A stretch of 64,000 nt of DNA, taken from positions 827,442 to 891,441 of the forward strand of contig BCIH01000002.1 in assembly GCA_002897115.2 (NCBI GenBank), read 5' to 3'. Each line of letters begins with the position of its first letter. Within the stretch, counting starts at the first letter, position 1. Source of the DNA: Prototheca cutis (Eukaryota; Chlorophyta; Trebouxiophyceae; Chlorellales; Chlorellaceae). Shown here piece by piece: positions 35,443-47,274 of this stretch. The translations under genes were made by a program, and so were the position numbers. The notes under the pieces are model-generated. The model did no database searches. It saw nothing but the letters and a program-made list of their open reading frames with translations, and was not told the origin of the DNA.

Positions 35443-36898
35443 ATGTCGGGGATCGAGGATCAGGCCATGGTGGCTGTGACCTGCACCCTGCAGCCCCCCA
35501 GGCCGTGGTACTCGGAGCCATGCATGCTAGGCATAGGTGAGGGTTATTGGAGCTGAATACGATGTTTTGCCTGGTTGAATGTGGCTTGTGTTGTTGCATT
35601 TGTGACTGGAAGGTGAGGTGTACCGGGGGAAGAGGGCCCTGTGCCTGGCTGCGGCCCACTCTGGGCTCCACTGCCCTCCGTGACACCAACTGGCCCCTCT
35701 GATGCAGATGAGGCCGGTCGTGGTCCCGTGCTTGGCCCCATGGTCTACGCCGCCGCGTGTTGCCCCTGCAGCACAGACCTCGCCGACATGTGGGTTGGGT
35801 TGGAAGCATGGGTGCAGTGGGGGAGTGCAGCTGCAGTTTGGGAAAAGANNNNNNNNNNNNNNNNNNNNNNNNNNNNNNNNNNNNNNNNNNNNNNNNNNNN
35901 NNNNNNNNNNNNNNNNNNNNNNNNNNNNNNNNNNNNNNNNNNNNNNNNNNNNNCACACGCACACGCACACGCACACGCACACGCACACGCACGCCCATGT
36001 TCTTGCAAAATCACAACCACAGGGAGCTTGCGGACAGCAAGGTGCTGAGCGAAGCTCGACGGGAGACGCTTCTAGCTGCTATTGACAGCGATGCCCGGCT
36101 GGTGTACCGGAGCGAGTCCCTGTCGGCCTCCTTCATCTCGGGGCGCATGCTGGCTCCGGACCGCGAGTCTCTCAATGCGCTGGCCAANGACAGCACCGCC
36201 CGACTCATCGCCACCGTGCTGGACGCCGGGGTCAACCTCACGCGCGCCTACATCGACACTGTCGGAGATGCCGACAAGTACAAGGTCAGATCTCATGGGG
36301 TTGGACTCCACCCACTCAGCAAACGCCAAACTCAGTCCCATCCAAGGAACCCCCTCCCACCCGGCCCCTACAACAGGACAAGCTGTCCAAGCTATTCCCT
36401 GCCATTGCCTTCACCGTGTGCCCAAAGGCAGACGCGCTGTTCCCCATCGTGTCTGCGGCAAGCGTGGTGGCCAAGGTGACGAGGGACAGGGTGCTGCGCA
36501 CGCATACTTGTCCCGAGCGGCGCGGGAGTCTCAACACCGAGTACGGTTGTGGGTACCCCGGAGATGCCGTGACGAAGGCCTGGCTGGAAGCTGCGCGGCA
36601 GCCGCTGTTTGGTTTCCCGGCCCTCGTCCGATTCAGCTGGTCCACCTGCACACCGCTGCTGGAGAACGCGGTCCGTGTGCGCTGGGAATGCGATGACGAC
36701 TGCGACGCTGCCGGTGGAGGCCAGGGCACCCTGGCGGTCTGGCAGACGTCGTCCAAGGGAGGTGTGGCCAAGCGGAAACGCCACTCTTTCTTCCGCACAC
36801 GACGACTGTCTGGGGTGTACATGGACGCTGCACCAGCAAAGGGAAGCCTGGTGCATTCATTACTGCCATTCGCCGAGCCGGAGGTTGCAATTGGGTAG
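35443..36898 (+). CDS. RNASEH2A: RNase H2 catalytic subunit A
   Basis: Removes ribonucleotides and RNA primers from DNA in the nucleus. Exons 35443..35536, 35708..35789, 36023..36284 and 36377..36898 join in frame to 319 residues. Catalytic residues are all visible: Asp and Glu in DEAGRGPVLGPMVY (split by intron 1), Asp in AYIDTVGDADKY, and Asp in KADALFPIVSAASVVAKVTR. Other family marks are ELADSKVLSEARR and TEYGCGYPGDAVTKAWL. The C-terminal tail (AKRKRHSFFRTRRL) is basic. Intron 2 contains a 105-base assembly gap and CA-rich repeats, but both of its splice sites are present and keep frame. Partner subunits B and C are not in the window. Confidence 0.94.
35849..35953. other. assembly gap (105 N)
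   Basis: Run of N inside RNASEH2A intron 2, bounded on the right by (CACACG)n, so a repeat probably caused it. Confidence 0.98.
35954..35991. repeat. (CACACG)n tract
   Basis: Six or more CACACG/CACGCA units directly after the gap and about 30 bases before the intron acceptor. Confidence 0.9.
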
Positions 36899-37176
36899 AT
36901 GTGCATGCATGGACCATGAGAACTGACACCCATAGTGTGATAATTTATTGTGGCTGTGTTATTCCAGAGCAACAGTACTGAGACAAAAGAAGAAGGAGCG
37001 TTGTCACAGCATCAGCAGAACTTGGGGGGATCTTATTGGTCGTTCCTGTGCTCTTTAAGTACACACAGCCTTCTTTCGCCTGTTCATGCCCCCTCTTGTG
37101 GATCATCATCTTCGTCATTGCCAACGCTGCCAAATGACAAAACAAACGGTGTCAATTCAAGGAGGAGCTCCCTCAT

Positions 37177-39040
37177 TCAAACTGTGGTATGGATTTTGGC
37201 AAACTGGGTGTGGCTGGGGACATCGGCCCCCGCGGCATCGGCCCTGGGCAGCAGTTCGCACTGGGCATAGTGTTGGAGCAGGGCGTCTGCCAGGACCAGG
37301 GCCACCATGGCTTCGACCATGGGCACGGCACGGGGTACAACGCAGGGATCGTGGCGCCCCCGCGCTTTGAGCTCGATTTCTTCCCCGCCGCGGTTGACCG
37401 TGGCCTGGGCCGCAGTGATGGTGGCCGTGGGCTTGAAGGCTACGCGCAGGACAATGTCCTCGCCATTGCTAATCCCGCCCTGGACGCCGCCAGACCGATT
37501 CGTTTTCGTTCGAACCGAACCCGCCGCATCGTCAAAGTAAAAGGCGTCGTTGTGTTCACTGCCCAGCATGCGCGAACCGGCGAATCCGCTTCCGATCTCA
37601 AAGCCCTTGGAGGCGGGGAGTGACATCATTGCCGCCGCCAGCTCGGCCTCCAGTTTGCAAAACACGGGCTGGCCCAGACCCTTGGGTGCACCGCGCACCA
37701 CAACCGTCACCTCCCCGCCGCACGACTCCCCCCTCTTCCGAACCTCGTCAATCGCTGCGGTAGGAGTAGTAGTCATGATTATGTAAGGGATCATGGATTG
37801 CCTGGTTGGGCTAGGGATGGGCACACATTCTTTTCAGGGTTGGTTTGCAGCACCACGATCACCCAAAAGCTCCCCCCGCTCCCCCCTGCAACTCACCCTT
37901 GTACATGTGGTCGGCGCTGGCGGGGTCGGGGCAGCGCACGGGGTTGGCCTCAATCTGTTCATGGGTCAGGCCTGCGTGGTCCACCTCGGCCGCCACGTCC
38001 CGAACCCGGCTCACATACGCCATCACCTGTTGTGTTGGACGGGGCAAGGAATTGCTTTTCATCAAAAAATGTCCCAGAATGGTTGTTTCGTATGGGCAGA
38101 CATTCTTTTGACCCCGCTCCATGGGAACAACCCACCCGGCCCTCCACGAAAAAAAGAAAAAAGAAGCCACTGAAAAATTCAAAGCCCCAGCGCCCACCAG
38201 CGCCAGACCAACCCAGCAATGCCCACCTCGGTTCCGGCGACGACGCGGAGGAGCTGCTTCGCAATGGCCCCAGCGGCGACACGACCGATCGTCTCACGCG
38301 CCGACGAGCGGCCGCCGCCAGCGACGGCGCGGACGCCGTACTTGAAGTCGTANGTCGCATCGGCGTGGGACGGCCGATAGGCGGCCTCCATCTCCTTGTA
38401 GTCGCCGCTGCGCTGGTCTGCGTTCCTCACAAGCACGCAAATGGGCGTGCCCAGCGTGGTGACGCCATCGAGGGCCATGCCAGACAGCACCTCGGCCGTA
38501 TCTGATTCTTTGCGGGGCGTGCTGATCCGACTCTGGCCGGGCCGCCGCCGGTCCAGCTCATACTGAATGGCCTCCTGGTATGTTTGGGGTGCAGTATGGC
38601 AGGGAGTGGGGCATCCAGCCATTGACGTGCCAGCGATGCATGCATCCAAAGGAAGAGCCAGCGGCCACTACCCACCCGACCCATCAGCATACACGCACAG
38701 CAACGCCGAAACTGTACATGAAGCATACCCATGAACACCCATGTGCGAACAAAGNCATCACATGCAAACAACGAAAGGATTGAATGCAGACCCAAGATCC
38801 ACTGACCTTGGTGATGTGGAGCCGGGGGGGACATCCGTCCACGATGCAGCCCNCCCCCCCGCCGTGGCTCTCGCCAAAGGTGGTCACCCGGAAACTGTGG
38901 CCAAAGGTGTTGCCTGTCGACCTGGCAATCACAGATGACCTTGACCGTGGCGTGGCGCCGGTGACATGGGCCCTGAAAAAGGCTGGGCGACCCTGTGGGG
39001 CCCCGACCCGCTGGCCCATGTCGGCCACTGCCTGCACCAT
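37177..39040 (-). CDS. AROC: chorismate synthase, plastid-targeted
   Basis: Converts EPSP to chorismate, last step of the shikimate pathway, using reduced FMN. Exons 38807..39040, 38227..38574, 37897..38026 and 37177..37754 close in frame to 429 residues. The first ~42 residues ([20 protein letters not shown], Arg/Ser-rich after) form a transit peptide. The enzyme begins [20 protein letters not shown] (signature 1) and continues with [28 protein letters not shown] and [20 protein letters not shown] (signature 2). The C-terminal part has [20 protein letters not shown] and KPTATI. Convergent with RNASEH2A, 278 bp apart. Confidence 0.96.
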
Positions 39041-39521
39041 GGCGCAGGCACTCGCGGGCACTGGTCCTGGACCGCGAGTACACGCACGTTTTTTCAGGAA
39101 ACAATACGAGTCGATTTGGGATATCGCAATGTGCTGGCTGGAGTCGAGATGTGGTCGGGAATGCGGAATGGTCTGGCAATCACCCACGTGCAGAGGTGGG
39201 CAGTCGCGTCCTCCCCTGCCAGACAGCATCCCTGGCCAAAGTCTCGGAACCCACGCAATCAATCCAGCGCTCTGCACACGACGCCCTCCTCTTCCAAAAC
39301 GCACCCTCTTTACAAGCATTCGATCAGNGCCGCATATGAGTGCGGTCGCAAGGCATCGGCCGTGATGACCTGTGATGACTTGTGATGACTCGCTTTCCAA
39401 GCATAAACTCTCATGCAACAAGCAAAGCATACAAGCAGAAGAAGCGAGGCAATGCACAGTCATCGACACGCTGCGACGAGAAGATAGAGATAAAAAGGAA
39501 CTGCCGGTGTTCGCTGTGTTT
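39041..39521. other. intergenic between chorismate synthase start and RING gene end
   Basis: Promoter of chorismate synthase and 3' UTR of the RING gene; no exon seen. Confidence 0.4.
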
Positions 39522-41916
39522 TCACTGGCTGCTTCCAGAGCCGGCACGGCGCGAGGCGCCCAGGAAGGCGCCCACCGCGGTTCCTGCTAGGGCGGCCAGG
39601 ATTCCCCCGGCCACGAGCGCCCCGCCCGATAGCGAGATGCTCGAGGGCCGGGAAGCCGGCACCTGGCTCCGGTGGCTCGTCGGTTCGGCCGTGGAAACCG
39701 TCAAATGCGCTGCCGGGCTGTCNGCCTTGAGCGAACTGGGGCCATCGTTCTTGGACGACGAACTGGGGTGGTCACCATCCATCGAACCGTCCACAGTCTG
39801 GCTGCCATTGCTGGGTCCCGGGACCGCAACTGCAGGATTTTCCGGCAAGCGCTCTGCAGCACCCATCACATCAATACTAGGCGACGCCGCCAACCGCCTC
39901 TCCGCCGCAGCCGCCGCCACCTCCGCCCGTCGCCGGCGCTTTGCGGCCGGATCCTCGCCGTCGTCCTCTTCGTCCGTGCTTTCCTCGGCATATGCTGGCG
40001 ACGTTTGAGTTACGGCCGCCGCAGCGGAACCGGGCTCGGCAGCAGTGGTCTCCGTGAGCGGCATGGAAGCTGGCTGTCCTGCTCCTGTCTGGTCATCAGG
40101 AGTCCTCCCCGCCGCAGTCTGGCCCTCTTGCCCTGGTAGCGGCGTGGTGCCCGCCCCTGTAGCCGCCCCAGCTGCCACATGCTGCGCCACCTGGTCGGCA
40201 TGCGCCGCGATTGCCGCCGTGGCAATGCGCTGGACCGCTTGCATCACCGTTCCCAGCACATCTTGGGATGCTGACGGGCGCTGCTGCGCTTGCGGCGGCG
40301 GCTGCTGCTGCTGTGGCGCCGCGGACTCAGTGTCGCGCTGTGGCGCCGATGCCGGAGGTGGCGGCATGACCGAGGGAGCCGCCGCCTGCTGCGGAGCAGC
40401 AGTCCAGGGGCGAGGAATCTCTGGTCCTTCCGCCNCATCGCTGTCTTCGGCCGTCTCCCAGTCGCTCGCATCGTCGTCCACCTCCGGATCATCATCAGAA
40501 TCCGCCGCGGGATCTGCCGGCAAGTTTGCCGAGCCCTCTGTCCTCGGAGCGGGGTCACCAAGCTCGGCCATGCGACGGTCCCAGTTGTCCACAATCCGCG
40601 AGAAAGCGCTGCGGAACATGTCGCTCAGCCCCGTCAGTTCGGGCGGGAGCTGAGTGGTGCCGGGCTGTTGCCCCTGACCGGTCGCGCCCTGCCCGTCCTG
40701 CTGCTGCTGCTGCGGCCCCGGCGCTCCCTGGCCGGGTCCACCACCCTGGGCAGACCGCCGGTCACTCCCCGCACCGCTCTCAGGCTCCTTTGGCAGCTGC
40801 AGCCGGCACACCTGCGATGGGGTGGGTTTTGGGCGTGGACACGTGTGACCACCAAATCATCTGCGCCAGGGGCATGCATGCACTCGTGCACGCTGGCATT
40901 AAAACAACAAATCAGAAACCAACAACAGAATCAACCATGACCAAACCCTAGAAAGCTTACGGGGCAGGTGCTGCGCTCCTCGAGCCAGGGCATGATGCAG
41001 TCCACGTGGAAGCAGTGATCGCACGGCAGCTCCAGCACTGTGTCCCCCGGTTTGAACGTGTCGTGGCACACGGTGCAGGGCTCCCCCGGCCCGGCCGTCG
41101 CCTGGCCGTCCTGGGGGGCCTTGTCCGCTTCGGCCCGGACCTCNAGCTTCGGAAAGGCCTCCCGGGCNCGCCGGGCCGTCGGCTCCCGAGGGACTTCGTG
41201 CGCGTTCATGATGTTGGTCGCAATCTCGTCCATGGTCCTGAGGTGGATTGATACCGGGGAGCTTCGCGTTGAAATTTGATCTTTCCATGGTCCTGTGTGC
41301 ATGCACCCACCGACAAACACTTATTATTCACCCCCTTCTTCACCCAAACCATCCCTCCCACTCAAACACCCATCACAGCCGCCACTCACTGTGGGAATGC
41401 AAAGTTGCCTTCCCGTCCCAGCACGCCAGACTGCATCAGCATCTGCATGAGCTGGCTCGCCAGGTCGTCAGGATCGCCTTGCACGCCGCCACCGTCACCG
41501 CTGGCCATGGGGAAGGGAAAGGGCATCGCACCCTGAGCCCCAGCGCCCTGGCTGCCCCCCCCTGGACCCTGGGGATAGCGGTGGACATGGATGAATGCCC
41601 CCCCCCCGCTTGGGAGGATAAAGGCCCTGCCGCCAAGGCCGGCCTGCTCCAATTCAGCCTGCGTCACCCGAAGGGGGGCCTGCGGGGCACGTGCATCCAC
41701 GATCACTTGTCGGGGGTTCTGCATACTTTCCGCACAGCGCTCTCCTGCATGTCCAGCACCAATACAATCTTGAAGACCAATCCATAAAACCCCTCGCACC
41801 TCCGGCGCAGGGCCCAGCGACTCCGCAAACCCGCCACCGCATGACGGGCAGGTGCCGTCCCAGTCGTCCGGCACCGAGAACTGCCTGTTCTCGGTGTGAC
41901 AGTATATTCGCGGCAT
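39522..41916 (-). CDS. RING-H2 ubiquitin ligase (RNF115/126-like) with C-terminal membrane segment
   Basis: Exons 41800..41916, 41390..41718, 40961..41237 and 39522..40811 join in frame to 670 residues. The N-terminus, MPRIYCHTENRQFSVPDDWD followed by CPSCGGGF, is a small zinc ribbon like that of BCA2/RNF126 ligases, which bind ubiquitin. The RING-H2 is at about 205-245: CTVCHDTFKPGD, LPCDHCFHVDCIMPWL, TCPVCR, all eight ligands present (the last split by an intron). The remaining 430 residues are low complexity, rich in Gln/Pro/Ala and acidic stretches (DSDDDPEVDDDASDWETAED). They end with a hydrophobic segment LVAGGILAALAGTAVGAFLG and a short basic tail, suggesting a tail anchor. RNF126-type ligases are soluble; the anchor and long tail are unusual. 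Confidence 0.87.
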
Positions 41917-42637
41917 TGTTCGCGCGATGCAAAATATCCAGTGAAACGAGATGGACCCAGATTTGGGCGCACGGGATGGGGTCGTGCTTCTGGACGTCGC
42001 GGGGATGCGGGCTGGCGTCACTCGTCCAAACGCTGAATCAGATCCCTCAAACGGAGATTGCCGGGCAATCCCCCCAACGCTACATGCAGATCACCCCACA
42101 TGCAGGAGCGCATGCTAGCGAGCCATACCTGTTACAGAACTGGGTTTTCAAAAGCCAGGCGAGTGCAATCTAATTGACGCGGGGATCGAGCTTGATCGGT
42201 GGAGCATGGGGCCGGAACTGGTGCGGCCGGCGTAGCCCTGGGTGTGCCAATGCGCCATGCAGTCGCTGGCACGTGCCTGGCTGGGGTGCATCGCTGCCCG
42301 ACGTGGATGGCATGCACGCATCCAGCCAGTCATGGGCTCCAGATGGTCGTCGGGCTACACCTCTGACGGAAACGCCGCAAGGTCCCAGGCAGCTTCCAGC
42401 ACAGGTGGGGGATGAGGGCATCAGGCGTCTTGCGGTTTCGTGAGCCATGGCATTCTTGGGACCATTGCTTTGACCCCCAACAAGAATGGCATCTATGTAC
42501 CATTGCTGTGGCTATTTTCTCAAAAAGTCGGCCGGGCCTATGCAGATGCTTTCTAGTTGGTCTTGTAATAGGAAGTTTGTCCGCAGGGGTTCATCCATCA
42601 CCTGCATGTTCTGGCATGGCACGGAGCACGCCGCTCC
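41917..42637. other. divergent intergenic region, RING gene and J-domain gene
   Basis: Holds the RING gene promoter and may hold undetected 5' exons of the J-domain gene (several possible AG acceptors between 42260 and 42660), but no frame is convincing. Confidence 0.35.
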
Positions 42638-44835
42638 ATGCACTCTGAGACTGCAGGCGATGACGGGGATGAGGAATCCCGCGGCAAGGAGCCAGGGGAA
42701 GAAAGCGTGCCCAACCTAGTTCCGTTTTCCGTGCCGGCAGACGAGGCACGCCGGGCCTTTCTCTCGTGGCAGCGGCACAGCTGGCTGGCACCCAGGGACC
42801 TGCTCAAGTCAGGAACGTACAGCATGCGCGCGGCGTTCTTCCCGTTTTGGATATTCCATGGCACTGTCCATGTGCAGTGGGTCGGCACCATAAGAGAGTG
42901 AGTAGTTGCGCCTATTGCGAGGGTGGTCGGTGGTCTACGGTTTGGAAGGGATGCATGCGTGCGCCTGCGCAAGCCCAACCAGCCATTTCTTTGGCTGCAT
43001 GGACGTGCGATGAACACGGCAAAACCGGCAACTCAACTGGCAGAAAGGACGGGGGCATGCGAGTGGAGCAATGGCCGAGCCTCACGCCGTTAATGTTTGG
43101 CCCGGAGACTCCGGCCGCCAGGGTCTACGCCAGCTTCCGGTACCGGCGGGACTTTGCCGACGCCATCGTCCCTGCCAGCTGGCCAGCCCTGGTTGAGCAG
43201 GTGCCTTGGGACAAGGCCCTTCAGATCGAACCCACCAGCGGCTTCACAGCAACAGCGGCAGAAGCGGACCCAGCCGACATGCGACAGGCGGTGGCCTGGC
43301 AATTGGCCCAGACGGCGCTACGGGAATGGCAGGCGCGGGTGGGCGCCGACGATCTGCAACGACGGCTGGCCCCCGGGGCGCGCGTGCATCACGTGCGCGC
43401 CGTGCTTTCTTTCTCGAGTCGTCACGCCGAGCTGGTGCACCTGCCGGCCTACGTGCTGGACTACACCTGGGGCGAAACATTCAACGTCAGCGGCGAACGA
43501 GTGCCGGAACACTTTCTTGCCACGGTGGGAGGCAGCGGCGGGGCACCAGTCGCGGGCCAGCGGCAGTACAGTCGTGCCAAAGCCGGCGCCGCTGCGGCCG
43601 CCGCCTGTGCACTGGTCGGCACCGCCGCAAGCGGATCCACGTTTCTCTGGCCGCTGAATGTCGAGGCAGCATTCACCTGCACCATCGCCGCTCTCTGCGC
43701 CGGTATGAGCTGGTGTCGATGGGGTTTGGAGAAAGGGTTCGGTGAGGTTTTGGACCTACCAAGTAGCTTCCTTTTGGTTCAACATAAAATATACAGGGAA
43801 ATGCAAGGGATAAGATTATGTAACCCACCCACTCCCGACATTACCTGATCCGTGCAGGGTTGGCGACGAAGTTCCTCCCTGCTCTCTCCGCGCAGCACGA
43901 AGAGCAGCGGCGGGTAGCGCGAGAAGAGGCCGAGTTGGATCTGGCGCTGGAATACGGCATCGGCGCTGCGGCGCTGGGCAGCGAAGAGCAAGAGGAGCTG
44001 CTGGCCGCGGCGGAGTGGCGGCGCTGGTCCTGCGCGTCGCTGCGAACCTGGGACGCCGACAAGCGCCGCGGTTGGGCCGAGGACCTGCTGGTCGCTCAGC
44101 TCCGTCGCCGACGTGAGCGCCTGGAGCGAGCGACGCGGGTGGCCGAAGAAAGCGCGAGACGGGATGCCGACGAGGCGCGAGAGGCGCGACGCCGAGCGCG
44201 CTACGGCACCTCGGCCCACCACCACCACTTTAGGTCAGCAGTTGTTGGCTTGCTTCATTTTCTTGACATGGACCATGGGTTTCCGATGAGGGGAAAGGTA
44301 TTCACTGCATGAATGCCTGATCCAACCAACCCCCCACCCACCGACAAACTCCCCAAGCAGGAACCAGCAGAGCCAGTTTGCGGGCGGCACGCGGTCGGGC
44401 GGGAGAGTGGATTTCCTGGGGCTCTACGCCGCGCTCGATCTGGACAGGGCCACAGGACCCATCGCCGACGCTGACATCAAGCGGGCGTACCGCCGCCAGG
44501 CACTGCAGTGGCACCCCGACCGCCACCGCCACTCCCACAAGGTTTCTGTTCCATTTTTTGGAAAGTTGGCACACCGAGAAGTTGATGGCTTTTTTCCGGG
44601 TCGATGGGGATGGAGGATGAAACAAGACCCTGGCTTCCATTGACGATGTCCCAAGGAGGACCAGTGCTCGCTCGCTCGCCTGCCAGTAAAACGCTCACCT
44701 CCGCCCATAAACCCACAGGCTGTGATCAAGGCGAGGGAGCGGTTCCACAAGGTGCAAGAGGCCTATGAGGTGCTCAAGGACCCTCAGAAACGGGCACGAT
44801 ACGAGGCCGGACAAAATCCAGACAGAGAGCTCTGA
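42638..44835 (+). CDS. J-domain protein with N-terminal PriA-like/zinc-ribbon-associated domain and membrane segments
   Basis: Exons 42638..42897, 43044..43741, 43858..44233, 44361..44541 and 44719..44835 close in frame to 543 residues; the true start may lie further upstream. The N-terminal part (PFSVPADEARRAFLSWQRH, later AAFFPFWIFHGTVHVQW) resembles the domain that follows a zinc ribbon in proteins annotated as PriA-like or TFIIB-type zinc ribbon. The Cys ligands are not visible in the modelled part. Around 275-320 are two hydrophobic stretches (AGAAAAAACALVGTAASG and VEAAFTCTIAALCAGMSW). A highly charged Glu/Arg coiled coil follows. The J domain is at the C-terminus: FLGLYAALDLDR, the HPD motif in LQWHPDRHRHSH, and RFHKVQEAYEVLKDPQKRAR. 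It should stimulate an Hsp70; the compartment is unknown. Confidence 0.8.
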
Positions 44836-45651
44836 TTTTATTGGGCCTGCCTGGTTGCTGGATTCACTCCCTTGGCTCGCACATGGGACTGGATGGTGAA
44901 GCTGCCGCTCCATTGCAAGATGTGGCTTATAACGCATCCGGATGGACGTTGCCTTCCTTTCAAAGGTTGGACAGAGCCTCCATGACTGATCCAAGGATTT
45001 GTACTCCCAACAGACATATGGCATAGCAAAAAAATCCTCATGCTTTATTGTCCCCGGGTTTACAGAGTATTGCTGTCTTCTCTTGACAGGTTCTAGGATG
45101 ATATAGGGGGATCATACCGTGCAGAAATGATCCAGGGAGCATCCCCGTTGCCTCATGCAGGAAGGAGCACCTCTGGTGCAGGGGTGTCCGGGGCATACAT
45201 ATAGGCAAGGGCTGATCATACATACATACACGCATGCGTTGTTCAAAGGAAACAAGCACCGGAGACTTGTGAGCTTTGCTTGTCATCGCTGTACACAGGC
45301 CTCAAAAGTTTGGATGATTGAAAGGTACATATGGAAACAGCGGCGCGCTTCAGCGCTTGGAGCGATACAGGGGATTCGTGGTGTGCGTGGATGCACAGTT
45401 GGTGCCTGCAGGCCCACAGGAGATGACGCGAAAGGGCTGGTATCTTCTCCCTCTCCCGCGGCAGGCCCATGGTTCTCTGTTCAACATGGCCAAGATCACT
45501 GCAAGTGAAGAGCCCAATTTTTTCTTCCCAAGAACACTAGATAGATAGATAGATCCTTTGACGCTTGGCCGCCGCTGGCGCAACGCGGGGTTGGACGGTC
45601 CAAGGGTTCTTTATAGAGCTCCAAGTCACGAGACACCCACCCAGCGCCTCA
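44836..45651. other. convergent intergenic region
   Basis: 3' UTRs of the J-domain gene and the tail-anchored protein gene. Contains a short (GATA)n repeat at about 45538-45553. No exon seen. Confidence 0.4.
45538..45553. repeat. (GATA)n short tandem repeat
   Basis: tagatagatagatagatag just downstream of the minus-strand gene's 3' end. Confidence 0.85.
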
Positions 45652-47036
45652 TCAGAGACGGAGCAGGATGCCCGGGGCCAGGCGCCGGAAGACGATAAAC
45701 ACAGCCACGGCCAGTGCCAGCCGTGAGACGGCCCTGGCCACGCGCGGGTCGGAGCCGCTTGACCCCGGCGCGCCGAACACCGCCGGTGCCGGGCCCTCAG
45801 GATCCCTGCATCATTCGTTGGTTGGTTTTCCCGGTGGGTAGGGGGGCGGGGAGGCGCAGTTGGAATGCAGTGCCCAGCAAACCATGTCGTTGCCCCACAA
45901 GATAATAAGCAAGTGGTATAAATCGCCCAACAAATGAATGAATTACCCGACACTCACAGCGCGCGTCGCAGAGCGTCTCCCAGCGACCGTAGGAGTTCGG
46001 TAATTTTGGCAAAGGCGTCGCCCAGGCGGGCCGCAGCCTCATTGATTCCGGCCGCCAGGCCCTCCATCAGCCCGACAAACCCGGTCGACTCCTCGGTTGA
46101 GAACGCATTCTGGGTGCCTGCCAGCGCCAGCAGGCGTCCCTGGGATACTGGCGCTGGCAGGCGGGGTGCGCCGTTGAGCTCAGTCAGCAGCCGTGCAAAG
46201 GCCGGATCCCGCTCCAGCGCTTCCTGGATCGGTCCCATGACTGCCGGGTTGTTCAACATGCCCGTCAGCGCGGCCACCAAGCCACCCTCCAGGGACGATT
46301 CGGGGCTGCCCCGCCGATACCCACTCTCCGGACTGCCGGCACAGGTGTCGGGCTCGGCAAAGTACATGGCGGCATTGGCCTCTGAGCCTTCGGTCGTCCA
46401 GGACCCGGCATCGGACGTGACGTCCTCGAGCAGAATGGCGCCGGCCGGAAGCTGCAGCGCCTCCTGGGGAGCCACGCCACCCAGCGCGGCGATGTCGCCG
46501 AGCGCCTGGCTCACCTCTGCCCGGCTCACCGGGTTGTGCACCACGTCCCAGCCGTCGGCACCCTGCGGTCCGAGTTACTTGATGTTATCTTATGTGTTTG
46601 ATAGCGGGGATACGTCAGCTATCGGCCTGCAATCTTGCATGATGTCCACAGAATGTCATGTACCGAGTTGTTGGTTGGGACCTTGTTGACGCAGGCCTGC
46701 AGCCAGCATGAGGCCCCGGTCGACACCCGTCCCAAAACAGAAGAAAAATTTGTCCGAAACACCTCACCTCCTCCACGACGAGGTTGTGATCAGGCAGTCT
46801 CTGGCCCTGCACCCACGGAAACGCGTCGAGACACGGGGAGATGCTTGGAATTAGGCCAATAAAGCGATCTGCACAAGGCATACAATCCCGCGTGCAGGCT
46901 CTGCGCCACGTACCTGTGGTGTTGGGCGGGGGACCCCGGTGCGCAGGCCCGCTCCCTGTGCCATCCCCACGCCGGCCGCAGCTGCCACGCTGCGGCCGCA
47001 TGTTGCCAGGGCGATGCGCTGCATGGCTCCGTGCAT
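45652..47036 (-). CDS. unrecognised tail-anchored protein, possible organelle presequence
   Basis: I do not recognise the family. Exons 46914..47036, 46768..46806, 45958..46562 and 45652..45805 close exactly in frame to 306 residues, with good GC3 and clear splice sites, so the gene is probably real. The N-terminus (MHGAMQRIALATCGRSVAAA) has Arg and small residues like a mitochondrial or plastid presequence. The middle contains SRAEVSQALGDIAALGG and helical stretches (GMLNNPAVMGPIQEALERDP, GLMEGLAAGINEAAARLGD), the former recalling STI1-like DP repeats. The C-terminus has one hydrophobic helix, RLALAVAVFIVFRRLAPGIL, ending in LRL. An outer-membrane or inner-membrane anchor is plausible; no catalytic motif is seen. 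Confidence 0.65.
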
Positions 47037-47274
47037 CGGGAAAGGGAGGACGCCTGTGGGCGACAGGCACAGGTCCGACTATGAGGTGAGACCCACACGT
47101 CTCGGAGATCAGTTTTCGAGGTTTCTTCCGGTTTAAGGCGTGCGCACAGCGGGCTTTGGGAGGCTGGAACCTCACTGGGGTTGTGTGTCTCACCATCTAG
47201 GGGAATCTCAAATGTACATGGTCATGATCACGTCTCCAGTGAAATATGTGTCTTATTCACGAGGCCTGCCTGTC

